The notes: a model not told the origin generated them from the letters alone. Positions 51,512 through 62,227 are shown, counted from the stretch's first letter. The stretch: 64,000 nt of DNA from DAITQM01 sp036832975 (GCA_036832975.1 DAITQM010000001.1:1-64000), one strand, 5' to 3'. Numbers and translations are program-made.

Positions 51512-51775
51512 ATGTCAAAGCGTAAACTGTTCGCCGCTGGTCATGCGACCAGTCTGTTTCTGGCCTTCACCTTCGTGCTGTGCATGCTCTTCGACTATTT
51601 ATTTCCGGCTTATGCCATGCGCGGCGCGTATCAGGATCTGCTTCCGGGGTTTGCCTGGGGCAGCACCGGCGGGTTTATCGTCGGGCTGGTGGAGAGCTAC
51701 TTGTACGGTTGGTATGTCGTGATCGTCTGGGGCGTTTTGTACCGCTGGTTCAAGGGCGCAGCCGGAACGGCCTGA
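51512..51775 (+). CDS. DUF5676 family membrane protein
   Basis: An 87-residue protein with two membrane helices (about 10-32 and 50-82). ATSLFLAFTFVLCMLFDYLF, LPGFAWGSTGGFIVGLVESY and LYGWYVVIVWGVLYRWF are DUF5676 hallmarks. Strong ribosome site AAGAGGAGG before the ATG. Often found beside metal-export genes; function unknown. Last gene of the plus-strand copper run. Confidence 0.8.
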   Translation: MSKRKLFAAGHATSLFLAFTFVLCMLFDYLFPAYAMRGAYQDLLPGFAWGSTGGFIVGLVESYLYGWYVVIVWGVLYRWFKGAAGTA

Positions 51776-51799
51776 GCCGGTACCGTTAGCAGAGCCGCG

Positions 51800-51821
51800 G
51801 GCCGGCCAGAACCGGCCGGCC
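51800..51821. terminator. Palindromic hairpin between convergent genes
   Basis: GGCCGGCC, loop AGAACC, GGCCGGCC: a perfect 8-bp stem between the ends of the DUF5676 gene (plus) and copA (minus). No T tract, so it is a possible bidirectional or Rho-assisted end point. Confidence 0.45.
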
Positions 51822-51826
51822 TGCGT

Positions 51827-54010
<2,184 letters not shown>

Positions 54011-54094
54011 TTCCGGGGTTACAGTAAGATCACTCCCATTGTGACACGTCACGGGCCCGGCACGCCGGGCCCGTGGGGAGCGCTTGTCTGCCGC

Positions 54095-54718
54095 TCAGCC
54101 GGAGGTCTTTGCGCTCCGCCGCCCGAGCCAATAATCGACGCTGACGAAACGGCCGCCGCCGAGGTAAAGCAGGGCGAGCAGCATCACCAGATAGGTCGCG
54201 GCGAATTCGATGCCATTGTTCAAAATACCGACGCTGCCTTCACCGGTCAGCCAGGAATAATTGCCATGTTCCTTGAGCAGCGAGCGGATTTTGCCGAGCC
54301 GGTCGATCGCCGCCGCAGCGTCCTCGAACTGGAACGGTCCGAGGTGGCCGGAAGCGAAAGCCGACATCGGGTCGGCGATGGCCTGCCAGCCGTTGACCCA
54401 GTGGACTTTGAAGATGGCGACGAGCATCGTGAAGATCAGCGGAATCGAAATCAGCCGGGTGCCGAAACCGAAGAGCAGCAGCAAGGCGCCGGCGACTTCG
54501 GTCGCGGTAGCCAAATAAGCCATCACGGTCGGCAGCGGCAAACCGAGACCCCTATCCGGGTTGCCGAACCAGGCGACCGTTCCCTGGAAGCCGTAGACTT
54601 TGTTCATGCCCGACACCCAGAATACCGGCGCCAGGTAGAGGCGGAGCGCCAACGGGGCGAGAAAATCCGCGTGGCGGATCACATTAAGAAATTTTTGATA
54701 AAGATTGGCAAGGGACAT
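54095..54718 (-). CDS. hvfD: DoxX family membrane protein (HvfD-like)
   Basis: A 207-residue four-helix membrane protein of the DoxX family. FLAPLALRLYLAPVFWVSGMNK, TEVAGALLLLFGFGTRLISIPL and the FKVHWVNGWQAI segment are typical. GGAG lies 6 nt before the ATG at 54718. In HvfABCD/bufferin operons a DoxX protein accompanies the precursor and its two modifying proteins; its role is unclear, perhaps redox or export at the membrane. Lies 135 bp after the DUF2063 gene. Confidence 0.8.
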   Translation of the reverse strand: MSLANLYQKFLNVIRHADFLAPLALRLYLAPVFWVSGMNKVYGFQGTVAWFGNPDRGLGLPLPTVMAYLATATEVAGALLLLFGFGTRLISIPLIFTMLVAIFKVHWVNGWQAIADPMSAFASGHLGPFQFEDAAAAIDRLGKIRSLLKEHGNYSWLTGEGSVGILNNGIEFAATYLVMLLALLYLGGGRFVSVDYWLGRRSAKTSG

Positions 54719-54853
54719 GCAAAGCTCCTGGTGGTGAATGCCGATTGGTAATCCGGTTGAGAACCTCTGGGTCATCCGCCGGTGGCCGTACTGAGACCGC
54801 TTTGGGGATCGTCTTCTTGCAATGATCCCGGGTGCGCGTTACGGGACAGCGTC

Positions 54854-55612
54854 TTATGGTGCGGTGCCGAGAATAATTTCGCGCTGGCGCCAGACGGTCA
54901 TCTGGGCCAGGCCGCGGTCGAGCCAATCACGTTCATCGAGCGTCATACCCAACTCGGCGGCCAACGCCAGCAATACCTGGCGGCCGCTGATGACGTGATT
55001 GGCTTGCAGGCGGTCGAAAAGCACGGCGCTCAGCGGTTTGAGCTGCATAAAGCGGACGCGGTCGTCGCGGCGCCGGTAGATCAAAAGCCGCGTTGCCTGT
55101 GCGGGCGGTTCGGCCGGCTGATATTCGGGGCGCAGGCGGTGTACCGGGAAGCGGTAGCCGTAGTGGCGGGCGAGCGGTGAGACCAGCGGCCGGCCGCTGA
55201 GCAGGTCGCCATCCGGGTCGCAAGGCACCTCATCGCTCTCGGCCGGGTCCATGCCGACGCTGAGCTCGGCCCATTCGTAATGCGCCAGTTCGAGCATGAA
55301 CGGCGGATCACCGGCCGCCGGCCGTCCTTGTTCCTGCAGGAACTGCAAAAATTCACGGCCGAGTTCGGGGAAGAGCGGGGTGTGGGCGCGGTGCTGGCGC
55401 ATGAATTCGCGGATCAGAGCGGCCCAGGCGGCATCGCCGACGATCTTTTTGAGGACCGGGAAATGGCTGGCCAGCAGGCTTTTGATGTTGTTGAAGAACA
55501 ACGAACGATAAACGCCCAGGCGCCGATCCTCGATTCCTTCGGGTGCGCTGCACGCTTGCGGATCGCGGATATGGCCGGCGAAGCGATATTGCAACTCGGC
55601 CAGCTTAGCCAT
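54854..55612 (-). CDS. hvfC: DUF2063 RiPP maturation partner (HvfC/BufC-like)
   Basis: A 252-residue protein of the DUF2063 family. The helical N-terminal part has GVYRSLFFNNIKSLLASHFPVLKK, IREFMRQHRAHTPLFPELGREFLQFL, and MLELAHYEWAELSV; the C-terminal part (about 165-250) is a winged-helix-like domain. The family binds the precursor peptide for a DUF692 enzyme. Start overlaps the DUF692 stop by 8 bp. Assignment comes from family signatures and operon context. Confidence 0.85.
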   Translation of the reverse strand: MAKLAELQYRFAGHIRDPQACSAPEGIEDRRLGVYRSLFFNNIKSLLASHFPVLKKIVGDAAWAALIREFMRQHRAHTPLFPELGREFLQFLQEQGRPAAGDPPFMLELAHYEWAELSVGMDPAESDEVPCDPDGDLLSGRPLVSPLARHYGYRFPVHRLRPEYQPAEPPAQATRLLIYRRRDDRVRFMQLKPLSAVLFDRLQANHVISGRQVLLALAAELGMTLDERDWLDRGLAQMTVWRQREIILGTAP

Positions 55613-56480
55613 GTCGAGTCATTCGGACGGAGTGCCCACCGGCCGCCGGCAGTTCGTCGTGCCGGCCTTGCAAGCGGCGTATGACTTCGATCTCGGCCAG
55701 CAGCTCGGGCACCGGCGGGATATTGAAATCGCGTTCGAGCAGCGTGGGCAGCGGTCCGAAGTGCCGGTAGGCGTGATCGAGCAGATTCCAGACCGGATCG
55801 ATCACCGCTGCGCCGTGCGTGTCGATGATCAGATCCTCGGCCTCGTTGTAATGGCCGGCGACATGAACGTATAGGATGCGGTCGCCGGGCAGGGCTTCGA
55901 GAAATTCCACCGGATCGTAGCGGTGGTTGATGCTGTTGACGTAGATGTTATTGACGTCGAGCAGCAGGTCGCAGTCCGCTTCTTCGAGGACAGCGTTGAT
56001 GAAATCGATTTCGCGCATCTCGCGGCCGGGTGCCGCGTAATAAGAGACGTTTTCGATCGCGATGCGTTGTTCGAGAATTTCCTGGACGCGGCGGATACGG
56101 GCCGCGACGTAACCCACCGCCTCGGCGGTGAACGGAATCGGCATCAAGTCGTACAGGTGGCCGTCGTCGGAACAGTAACTGAGGTGTTCGCTGTAAGCGC
56201 GGATGTGGTGCGCGGCGAGGAAGCGCTTCACTTTGACGACGAAGGTTTCGTCGAGCGGCGCCGGACTGCCAAGCGACAACGACAAACCGTGGCAGATGAA
56301 AGGGAAGCGGGCGGTGTAGTCGCGCAGCGCCCGGCCCAGCCGGCCGCCGACGTTGATCCAGTTTTCCGGGGCGATCTCCATGAACGAGACCGGATCGAGA
56401 TCGTGATGCCGCAGCGGGCCCAATAGGGCCCGCCGCAGACCGAGTCCAGCGCCGGTGACCGGCCGGGATCGGTTTTTCAT
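55605..56480 (-). CDS. hvfB: DUF692 multinuclear iron enzyme (HvfB/BufB/MbnB-like)
   Basis: A 291-residue TIM-barrel enzyme of the DUF692 family, relatives of MbnB. Metal ligands are seen in order: FICHGLSLSLG, AYSEHLSYC, IAIENVSYY, LLLDVNNIYVNS, YVHVAGH, IIDTHG and LLERDFNIP. Such enzymes oxidise cysteine in a precursor peptide; the HvfB branch is reported to form 5-thiooxazole from EGKCG motifs. Lies 41 bp after the precursor gene, overlaps hvfC by 8 bp. Confidence 0.9.
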   Translation of the reverse strand: MKNRSRPVTGAGLGLRRALLGPLRHHDLDPVSFMEIAPENWINVGGRLGRALRDYTARFPFICHGLSLSLGSPAPLDETFVVKVKRFLAAHHIRAYSEHLSYCSDDGHLYDLMPIPFTAEAVGYVAARIRRVQEILEQRIAIENVSYYAAPGREMREIDFINAVLEEADCDLLLDVNNIYVNSINHRYDPVEFLEALPGDRILYVHVAGHYNEAEDLIIDTHGAAVIDPVWNLLDHAYRHFGPLPTLLERDFNIPPVPELLAEIEVIRRLQGRHDELPAAGGHSVRMTRHG

Positions 56481-56521
56481 GGCACCGAAGGTGCGTCAGT
56501 CAAAGGCGTGAGCGGGAGGGC

Positions 56522-56899
56522 TCAGGCGGCGCCGCCGCAAGAGCCTTCACCACCTTCGTGATCGCCGCCCTTGTCGCCGCCACACTTGCCTTCGCCGCAA
56601 GAGCCTTCGTCACCTTCGTGATCGCCGCCCTTGTCGCCGCCACACTTGCCTTCGCCGCAAGAGCCTTCGTCACCTTCGTGATCGCCGCCCTTGTCGCCGC
56701 CGCATTTGCCTTCGCCGCACTTGCCTTCGCCTTCCTGATCGCCGCCGGCGAGCATGAAGCCGGCGTCGAGATCGACCGCGCCGAAAGCCAGATCAGTGCT
56801 GGCGGCGCTGGCTGTGCCGCCGAGGGCCAGGGAAGTCAGCAGGGCGGTGCCGATGGCGGCTGCCACGGGCTTGATCGAGTTACGCTTTTCAGCAGTCAT
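56522..56899 (-). CDS. hvfA: HvfA/BufA-like RiPP precursor with seven EG[K/S]CG motifs
   Basis: A 125-residue precursor. A signal peptide ends at GGTASA (about residue 32), and TDLAFGAVDLDAGFML follows as in HvfA proteins. The core has seven motifs with Cys at 61, 66, 81, 86, 101, 106 and 121: EGKCG at 58, 63, 83 and 103, EGSCG at 78, 98 and 118. The spacer GDKGGDHEG repeats, giving a 20-residue period. AGGAGG sits 7 nt before the ATG, inside a small inverted repeat (AACCT/AGGTT). Expected product: a copper-binding thiooxazole peptide, periplasmic or secreted. Confidence 0.9.
   Translation of the reverse strand: MTAEKRNSIKPVAAAIGTALLTSLALGGTASAASTDLAFGAVDLDAGFMLAGGDQEGEGKCGEGKCGGDKGGDHEGDEGSCGEGKCGGDKGGDHEGDEGSCGEGKCGGDKGGDHEGGEGSCGGAA
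56533..56720 (-). repeat. Three 60-bp tandem repeats in the RiPP precursor gene
   Basis: The 60-mers at 56581-56640 and 56641-56700 are identical, and the copy before them differs at only a few bases over about 48 bp. Each unit encodes two modification motifs (one EGSCG, one EGKCG) and the acidic spacer. Copy number can change by slippage or recombination. Confidence 0.9.
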
Positions 56900-57119
56900 G
56901 TTGAACCTCCTGAGGTTGTGGAATGGAACCGGTAAAAACGGATGTACATCAGTCGCATTTGAGAGCAGGGCCAGAATAACATGCCCGGATGACGCACAGA
57001 ATCACCGCATTCGGGATCCCCCCGATTCCGGTGACGTGTGACACCCCTTGCCCGAGTTGCGCGCACCGGCGATCGCTCCGGCAATCGGGTTTTAAGACCG
57101 CTGCAGATACGAAAAGCTT
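56900..57119 (-). promoter_or_regulatory. Presumed promoter region of the RiPP operon
   Basis: A 220-bp gap between nth and hvfA, both on the minus strand, so the operon should start here. No consensus sigma-70 promoter is visible. Near 57031-57044 the imperfect dyad GTGACGTGTGACAC could be an operator. An ECF-type promoter is possible but I cannot define one. Confidence 0.3.
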
Positions 57120-57767
57120 TCATTTTCGTCCCGCTGGCGCCGCGCGGCGCACCCAATCGCACAGGTCGGCCACCGGGCAGGCGGTGCAGTGCGGCCGGCG
57201 GGCGGTGCAGCAGTAGCGCCCATGCAGGATCAGCCAGTGGTGGGCGTGCTGCCGGTAACGGGCTGGAGTGACCTCGAGCAGTGCCTGCTCGACAGCCCGC
57301 GGCGTCTTGCCGGGTGCCAGCCCGGTGCGGTTGGCGACCCGGAAAATATGGGTATCGACGGCGATCGTCGGTTCGCCGAAGGCGACGTTCAAGATGACGT
57401 TGGCGGTCTTGCGGCCGACCCCCGGCAGGCTCTCCAGCGCCGCGCGGCTGTCGGGCACCGCGCCGCCGTAGCGGTCGATCAGGATCCGGCAGGCGGCGAT
57501 CAGGTGGCGGGATTTGCTCCGGTACAGGCCGATATCGCGGATCAAGGGGCGCAGGCCATCCTCGCCCAGATCGAGCAGGGACTGCGGGGTGTTGGCCCGC
57601 GGAAACAGGCGGCGCGTCGCGCGGTTGACGGAACGGTCGGTGGCCTGAGCCGAGAGAACGACCGCAACCAGGAGTTCGAAAGGCGTGGAATATTCGAGTT
57701 CGCTGCGCGGTGTGGGCCGCGCCGCGGCCAGGCGGGCAAAAAAAATTTCGCGCTGCCGGGCGTTCAT
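57120..57767 (-). CDS. nth: Endonuclease III
   Basis: A 215-residue DNA glycosylase/AP lyase for oxidised pyrimidines. The helix-hairpin-helix LPGVGRKTANVIL carries the catalytic Lys, AVDTHIFRVANR the catalytic Asp, and the [4Fe-4S] loop is CTARRPHCTACPVADLC (C-x6-C-x2-C-x5-C). Full length. Overlaps rnfE by 4 bp, the same order as in E. coli. Confidence 0.95.
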   Translation of the reverse strand: MNARQREIFFARLAAARPTPRSELEYSTPFELLVAVVLSAQATDRSVNRATRRLFPRANTPQSLLDLGEDGLRPLIRDIGLYRSKSRHLIAACRILIDRYGGAVPDSRAALESLPGVGRKTANVILNVAFGEPTIAVDTHIFRVANRTGLAPGKTPRAVEQALLEVTPARYRQHAHHWLILHGRYCCTARRPHCTACPVADLCDWVRRAAPAGRK

Positions 57768-58483
57768 GGGGCGGGTCGCAAGAGGCCGGATGGAACCGCC
57801 GGGGGCGCGCTTTGCCGTTCGATTTGCCGTTCGATCCAGCGGCGGGCGACAATGATCAGGGCCAGCAGAATAAAGGCGCCGGGCGGCAGCAGGGCGATCA
57901 ACAGGCCGTGGTGTCCGGCGGCATTGCCGATCACCCAGCCGGCACCGGCCGAGCCGAACAACAGCTCGGCGTCACGCAGCAGGCTGCCGTGCCCGAGCCA
58001 TTCGCGCAGCGCCCCGAGCACCAGCAAAGCGAGCAGGAATCCGGTCCCGTATGCCGCCCCGTCGCGCAACGCGGCGAACGGCGGGTGGTGCCGGGCATAG
58101 GCTTCGGCACGGGCCAGAATCGCACAGTTGGTGACCACGAGCGGCACATAGATGCCGAGCTTGAGGTACAACACGTGAAACCACGCGGCAAGGATCATCT
58201 CGGCGGCGCTGACCGCCCCAGCGATGATCAGTACCGCGACCGCGATCCTGATTTCCGGACGGAGCCAGCGGCGGAGCACGGAAACCATCGTATTGCTGGC
58301 GCACAGCGTGAACAACGTCACCAGACCGAGCGTCAACGCCTGGATCACGGTCGTGGTGATCGCCAGCAGCGGGCACAGACCGAGCAACTGGACCAATGCC
58401 GGGTTGTCGCGCCAGATACCGGCGGCGAAGGGCACCGCCGGTGGCGGCGGCCGCGTTTGGCTGGCCGGCAGCGCGACGCTCAT
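57764..58483 (-). CDS. rnfE: Rnf/Rsx electron transport complex subunit E
   Basis: A 239-residue six-helix membrane subunit. NPALVQLLGLCPLLAITTTVIQ, SAAEMILAAWF, YVPLVVTNCAILARAEA with the Cys that binds the membrane [2Fe-2S], and LPPGAFILLALII are RnfE marks. About 20 extra Pro-rich residues at the N-terminus. Overlaps nth and rnfG by 4 bp each. Confidence 0.92.
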   Translation of the reverse strand: MSVALPASQTRPPPPAVPFAAGIWRDNPALVQLLGLCPLLAITTTVIQALTLGLVTLFTLCASNTMVSVLRRWLRPEIRIAVAVLIIAGAVSAAEMILAAWFHVLYLKLGIYVPLVVTNCAILARAEAYARHHPPFAALRDGAAYGTGFLLALLVLGALREWLGHGSLLRDAELLFGSAGAGWVIGNAAGHHGLLIALLPPGAFILLALIIVARRWIERQIERQSAPPAVPSGLLRPAP

Positions 58484-59106
58484 TGCGGCGGCTCCGCGGC
58501 CGGTAGATCGGCACGGTGCGCGGCGTCGTATTCGAGCACCTGACGGACCGCGGTGCTGACCGCCGCTGAAGTGACCGTGGCGCCGCTGATCGTCTTGAAA
58601 GCCCCGCCCAGGCGGTTTGGCCGCCAGGCCGCGGCCGGGGGATCGCCGAGCCGGCGTCCCGCGAACTGAGCGATCCAGTCGCTTTTTTGCGCTTCGATCT
58701 GATCGCCCAGTCCAGGCGTTTCGCGGTGGCTTGCGACGCGGACCGCGGTAATCCGGCCGGTCGGGTCGACTCCGACCAGAAGGTCGATCGTCCCGCCGTA
58801 ACCTTGCTCGCTGGTCACGGTGTAGATCAGCGCTGCGAGGTGGCCGTCATGGCGGGCGCGATAGACGCCGGTCGGGCCGCCCCCGGGTCCCGGTTCCAAA
58901 GCGGTGAAGCTGGCAGCGAGGGCATTGTCGTAGGGGATGGAGGGCAGCATCTGAGCGAGCAGTGCCTCGGCGGCGGCGCGCTGTTCGGCCTCGATCCGCG
59001 GCCGACTGAAATGGTCGACGACGACCAGCACGGTGCTGACCAGAAGGGCGCTGGCCGTCAAGGCGGCGATGCTTTGCCAGGCGGCCGGTCGGGCAGCGTC
59101 GTTCAT
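58480..59106 (-). CDS. rnfG: Rnf/Rsx electron transport complex subunit G
   Basis: A 208-residue periplasmic FMN protein with one N-terminal helix (ALTASALLVSTVLVVVDHF). GYGGTIDLLVGVDPTGRITAVRV and SHRETPGLGDQIE are conserved, and the FMN is bound at the Thr of TISGATVTSAAV. Overlaps rnfE and rnfD by 4 bp. Confidence 0.92.
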   Translation of the reverse strand: MNDAARPAAWQSIAALTASALLVSTVLVVVDHFSRPRIEAEQRAAAEALLAQMLPSIPYDNALAASFTALEPGPGGGPTGVYRARHDGHLAALIYTVTSEQGYGGTIDLLVGVDPTGRITAVRVASHRETPGLGDQIEAQKSDWIAQFAGRRLGDPPAAAWRPNRLGGAFKTISGATVTSAAVSTAVRQVLEYDAAHRADLPAAEPPQ

Positions 59107-60143
59107 CGCCGCTCACCATAGATCCGCGGCCGGCAGTAACGGTCGATCAGGGGGGCGAAGGCATTCATGGTCAACACGGCAAAGGCGACGCCGTCAGGAT
59201 AATTCCCCCAGCGCCGGATGGCCAGCGTCAGGACAGCGACGCCGACGCCAAACCACAAGCGTCCGGCAGGGGTCGAGGCGCCCGAGACCGGATCGGTGGC
59301 GATGAAAAAAGCGCCGAGCACGAGCGCCCCGCTGAACACGTGCTGCAGCGGCAGCGGGTGCGCCGCCGGGTCGATCAGGTAAAACGGCAGGGTCAGGAGC
59401 AGCGTTGTGCCGAGCGTCGCGACCGGGACGCGCCAGTTGATCACCCGGCGGTAGAGCAGCCACAAACCACCGGCCAGGTACCAGTTGGCGATCCACTCCC
59501 AGCCGTGACCGCCGAAATCGCCGAAGACCGGATCGAGCCGGACTTCGCTGACCAAAAGATTTTGCGCTCGGCCGCTGCGCAACAGGCCGAGCGGCGTCGC
59601 CGAACTGATCGCGTCCCAGTGCGCCGCGGCGGGCAACTGCCCGAGACCGATGGCCTTTATGATCTCGCTCAACTCGGCGCCGCCGGCGTTCAGCGGCGCC
59701 GGTGCCAGCCACTGGCTCATGGTCAGCGGAAACGAGATCAGCACGATGGCGAAACCGGCCATCGCTGGGTTGAAACGGTTGTAACCGAGTCCGCCGTAGG
59801 CGTGCTTGACGAGCCAGATGGCGCTTGCCATGCCGGTCAGTGCGATCCACCACGGGGCGAGCGGCGGCACCGACAGCGCAAACAGCACGGCGGTGACCAG
59901 GGCGCTGTAATCACCGAGCAGACGTTTGACGCGCTGCCGCCGCCAGCGCGCCACCAGCGCCTCGGCAGCGAGCGCAAAGAGCGCGGCGAGGGCGATCTGC
60001 AACAAAATCCCCGGCCCGAAAAACCAGACGTGGGCGGCGATCCCGGGAGTCAGCGCGAGCAACACATCGCGCATCAGCGAAGCGACGTCGCGCGCCGGCG
60101 GCAAATGCGGTGCCGCGGCGGTTGGAAAATGCCGCTGGGTCAC
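59103..60143 (-). CDS. rnfD: Rnf/Rsx electron transport complex subunit D
   Basis: About 346 residues, ten-helix quinone-reductase-like subunit. APHLPPARDVASLMRDVLLAL is the typical N-terminus, GYNRFNPAMAGFA and the FMN-attachment segment DAISSATPLGLL follow, and FFIATDPVSGASTPAGRLWFGV is conserved. No ATG precedes the conserved start; GTG at 60143 was chosen, 31 bp after rnfC. The longer open frame upstream is a shadow of rnfC. Confidence 0.88.
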   Translation of the reverse strand: MTQRHFPTAAAPHLPPARDVASLMRDVLLALTPGIAAHVWFFGPGILLQIALAALFALAAEALVARWRRQRVKRLLGDYSALVTAVLFALSVPPLAPWWIALTGMASAIWLVKHAYGGLGYNRFNPAMAGFAIVLISFPLTMSQWLAPAPLNAGGAELSEIIKAIGLGQLPAAAHWDAISSATPLGLLRSGRAQNLLVSEVRLDPVFGDFGGHGWEWIANWYLAGGLWLLYRRVINWRVPVATLGTTLLLTLPFYLIDPAAHPLPLQHVFSGALVLGAFFIATDPVSGASTPAGRLWFGVGVAVLTLAIRRWGNYPDGVAFAVLTMNAFAPLIDRYCRPRIYGERR

Positions 60144-60174
60144 CGGCCGAGGTTCCGGATCGAGGTTGCGGCGT

Positions 60175-61710
60175 TCATTCAGGATCGCCCTCGCGTTTTC
60201 GCCGGACCCGTTCCAGTGCCTTGGCGATCCGGGCTTTGGCTTGTTCTTCGTCGCCGGCCATCCGCTGCTCCGCCGCCGCGGCGTCTTGCGCCATGGCGTC
60301 TCGCGCCTGGCGGCGTTCCCGGCTCGCCTGGTAACGGGCCTTGGCTCGTTCAGCCTGGGTCCGGCGTTCCTGCTCGGCCCGGATTTCGGCTTTCCCCCGG
60401 CGGTAATCGGCGACCAGCGGGATGTGGCTCGGGCACACCTGGGCGCAGCAACCGCATTCGATACAGGCGTCAAGGCCGAGTTCGGCCGCCCGGCCCAGAT
60501 CGGCGGCGCGAATCGCCCAGTGCAGCTCGTGCGGCAAGAGTTGGGCCGGGCAGACCCGGATGCATTCGCCGCAATTGATGCACGGCAGGAGCGGTGCCGG
60601 GTCGGCGATCTCAGCGGCGCTGAGCACCAGCAGGCAATTCGTGCCTTTGACCGCCGGCAGGCCGTCGTGGGGCAGCGCCTCACCCATCAGCGGCCCGCCG
60701 CAGATCAGGCGTGCCGCCCCCGGGCGGTAGCCGCCGCAGTCGGCCAGCAGATGGTTGAGCGGAGTGCCGAGCAGCGTGAGACGGTTGCCCGGCGCCGTGA
60801 TTCCCGCGCCGGTGACGGTGATGATCCGTTCGACCAGTGGCAGGCCGTCGAGGAGGGCGTCGGCCGCGGCGGCGGCGGTGGCGACATTGAAAACCACCAT
60901 GCCCAGCGCCAGCGGATAGCCACCGCGCGGCACTTCGCGGCCGGTCAACACATGAATCAACTGCCGCTCGCCGCCTTCCGGGTACATGCTCGGCACCCGG
61001 ACCACGCGGCTTGGGGCGGCAGTGATCTCCAGCCCGGCCTGCAGTTTTCGTTCCGCACCGCGCATCCTCTCCTCGATGGCGATGACGATGCGCCGGGCGC
61101 CGGCGGCGCGCGCCAGGATCCCGGCCCCGGCGAGGACGCGCTCGGGGTGGGCATCGAGCAGCGCTTCGTCGCAACTGATATAAGGCTCGCACTCGGCTCC
61201 GTTGATGATCAGGGTATCGATCTTGTGGCCTGCGGGCGGCAGTTTCGCCGCACTCGGATAGACCGCGCCGCCCATCCCGACCAGGCCGGCGCTGAAGATC
61301 GCCTGTCGCAACTCGGTTTGGGACAGCGCATGCCACGGCGGCAGCACGGCGGGCGGCGGGGCGCGGTGTTCGCCGTCCAGTTCGAGCTCGATGCATAGTT
61401 CGCCGCGTTCGGGGCAGGCGATCGTCGGTGCCAGTTCGATCCGCCGCACCACCCCCGAACTGGGGGCATGGATCGGCACCTGGTCGACGGCCACGCCGCC
61501 GCTCAGCGCCTGACCGCGCAACACGTGCTCTCCCTGGGCGACCCGCGGGTGCCCGGCCCGGCCGTGATGCTGGCGGAGCGGCAAAACGAGCCGCGCCGGC
61601 AGCGGTGGCCGACTGATCGGCGAAGACAGCGATTGCCGTTTGTAGTGTTTGAGACGCAGTCCACCGTGAAAGGGGTGCAGCACCTCGCCGGGTTCGTGGT
61701 CGAGCAACAT
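60175..61710 (-). CDS. rnfC: Rnf/Rsx electron transport complex subunit C
   Basis: A 511-residue NADH/FMN subunit. FHGGLRLKHYKRQSL, GMGGAVYPSAAKL (nucleotide site), INGAECEPYISCDEALL, and two [4Fe-4S] motifs CINCGECIRVCPAQLLP and CIECGCCAQVCPSHIPL. A charged coiled coil ends it (about 440-511). It is the NADH-facing part of the complex. Starts 3 bp after rnfB. Confidence 0.93.
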   Translation of the reverse strand: MLLDHEPGEVLHPFHGGLRLKHYKRQSLSSPISRPPLPARLVLPLRQHHGRAGHPRVAQGEHVLRGQALSGGVAVDQVPIHAPSSGVVRRIELAPTIACPERGELCIELELDGEHRAPPPAVLPPWHALSQTELRQAIFSAGLVGMGGAVYPSAAKLPPAGHKIDTLIINGAECEPYISCDEALLDAHPERVLAGAGILARAAGARRIVIAIEERMRGAERKLQAGLEITAAPSRVVRVPSMYPEGGERQLIHVLTGREVPRGGYPLALGMVVFNVATAAAAADALLDGLPLVERIITVTGAGITAPGNRLTLLGTPLNHLLADCGGYRPGAARLICGGPLMGEALPHDGLPAVKGTNCLLVLSAAEIADPAPLLPCINCGECIRVCPAQLLPHELHWAIRAADLGRAAELGLDACIECGCCAQVCPSHIPLVADYRRGKAEIRAEQERRTQAERAKARYQASRERRQARDAMAQDAAAAEQRMAGDEEQAKARIAKALERVRRKREGDPE

Positions 61711-61713
61711 CGC

Positions 61714-62223
61714 CTAAACCGGGCTCGGCGGACGTTCCGGGCGCGGCACCAGGGCGATGCAATCGACCGGGCAGGGCGCCAGGCACAGTTCGCAGGCGGT
61801 GCACTCGGCCTCGAGGACGGTGTGCAGGAAACCGGCGGCGCCGACAATGGCGTCCACCGGGCAGGCCGGCAGGCACAAGGCGCAACCGATGCACGAGGCG
61901 TCGTCGATCCGGGCGAGGTGGGTCGCGACCGGCGACGGCAATGGTATATCGCCGGGCACCGCGCCGAGCAAATCGGCGAGCGCCCGTTGCGTCTGTGCAC
62001 CGCCCGGCGGGCAGTGATCGATCGCCGTCGTCCCGCGGGCCAAGGCCGCGGCGTAAGCCCGGCAGCCGGGGTAGCCGCACTGCGCACACTGGATTTGCGG
62101 CAGCACGGCGTCGATTGCATCGACCAGAGTGGGCTCGCCGTCCGCCAGGCGCCGGCGCAACCAGACGATCCCGACGCCGGCAGACAGCGCCAGAAGCGTG
62201 ACGACGGCAATTCCGGCGAGCAT
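61714..62223 (-). CDS. rnfB: Rnf/Rsx electron transport complex subunit B
   Basis: A 169-residue membrane-anchored ferredoxin-like subunit. One N-terminal helix, the Fe-S motif CAQCGYPGCRAYAAAL with a fourth Cys at HCPPGG, and two ferredoxin motifs CIGCALCLPACPVDAI and CTACELCLAPCPVDCI. Lies 4 bp after rnfA. Confidence 0.93.
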   Translation of the reverse strand: MLAGIAVVTLLALSAGVGIVWLRRRLADGEPTLVDAIDAVLPQIQCAQCGYPGCRAYAAALARGTTAIDHCPPGGAQTQRALADLLGAVPGDIPLPSPVATHLARIDDASCIGCALCLPACPVDAIVGAAGFLHTVLEAECTACELCLAPCPVDCIALVPRPERPPSPV

Positions 62224-62227
62224 GGCT

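Noticed and set aside
56558..56935. Hydrophobic repeat ORF antisense to the RiPP precursor
   Set aside because: The alanine/valine-rich text arises from the reverse reading of the 60-bp repeats; the minus strand has the signal peptide, ribosome site and family motifs.
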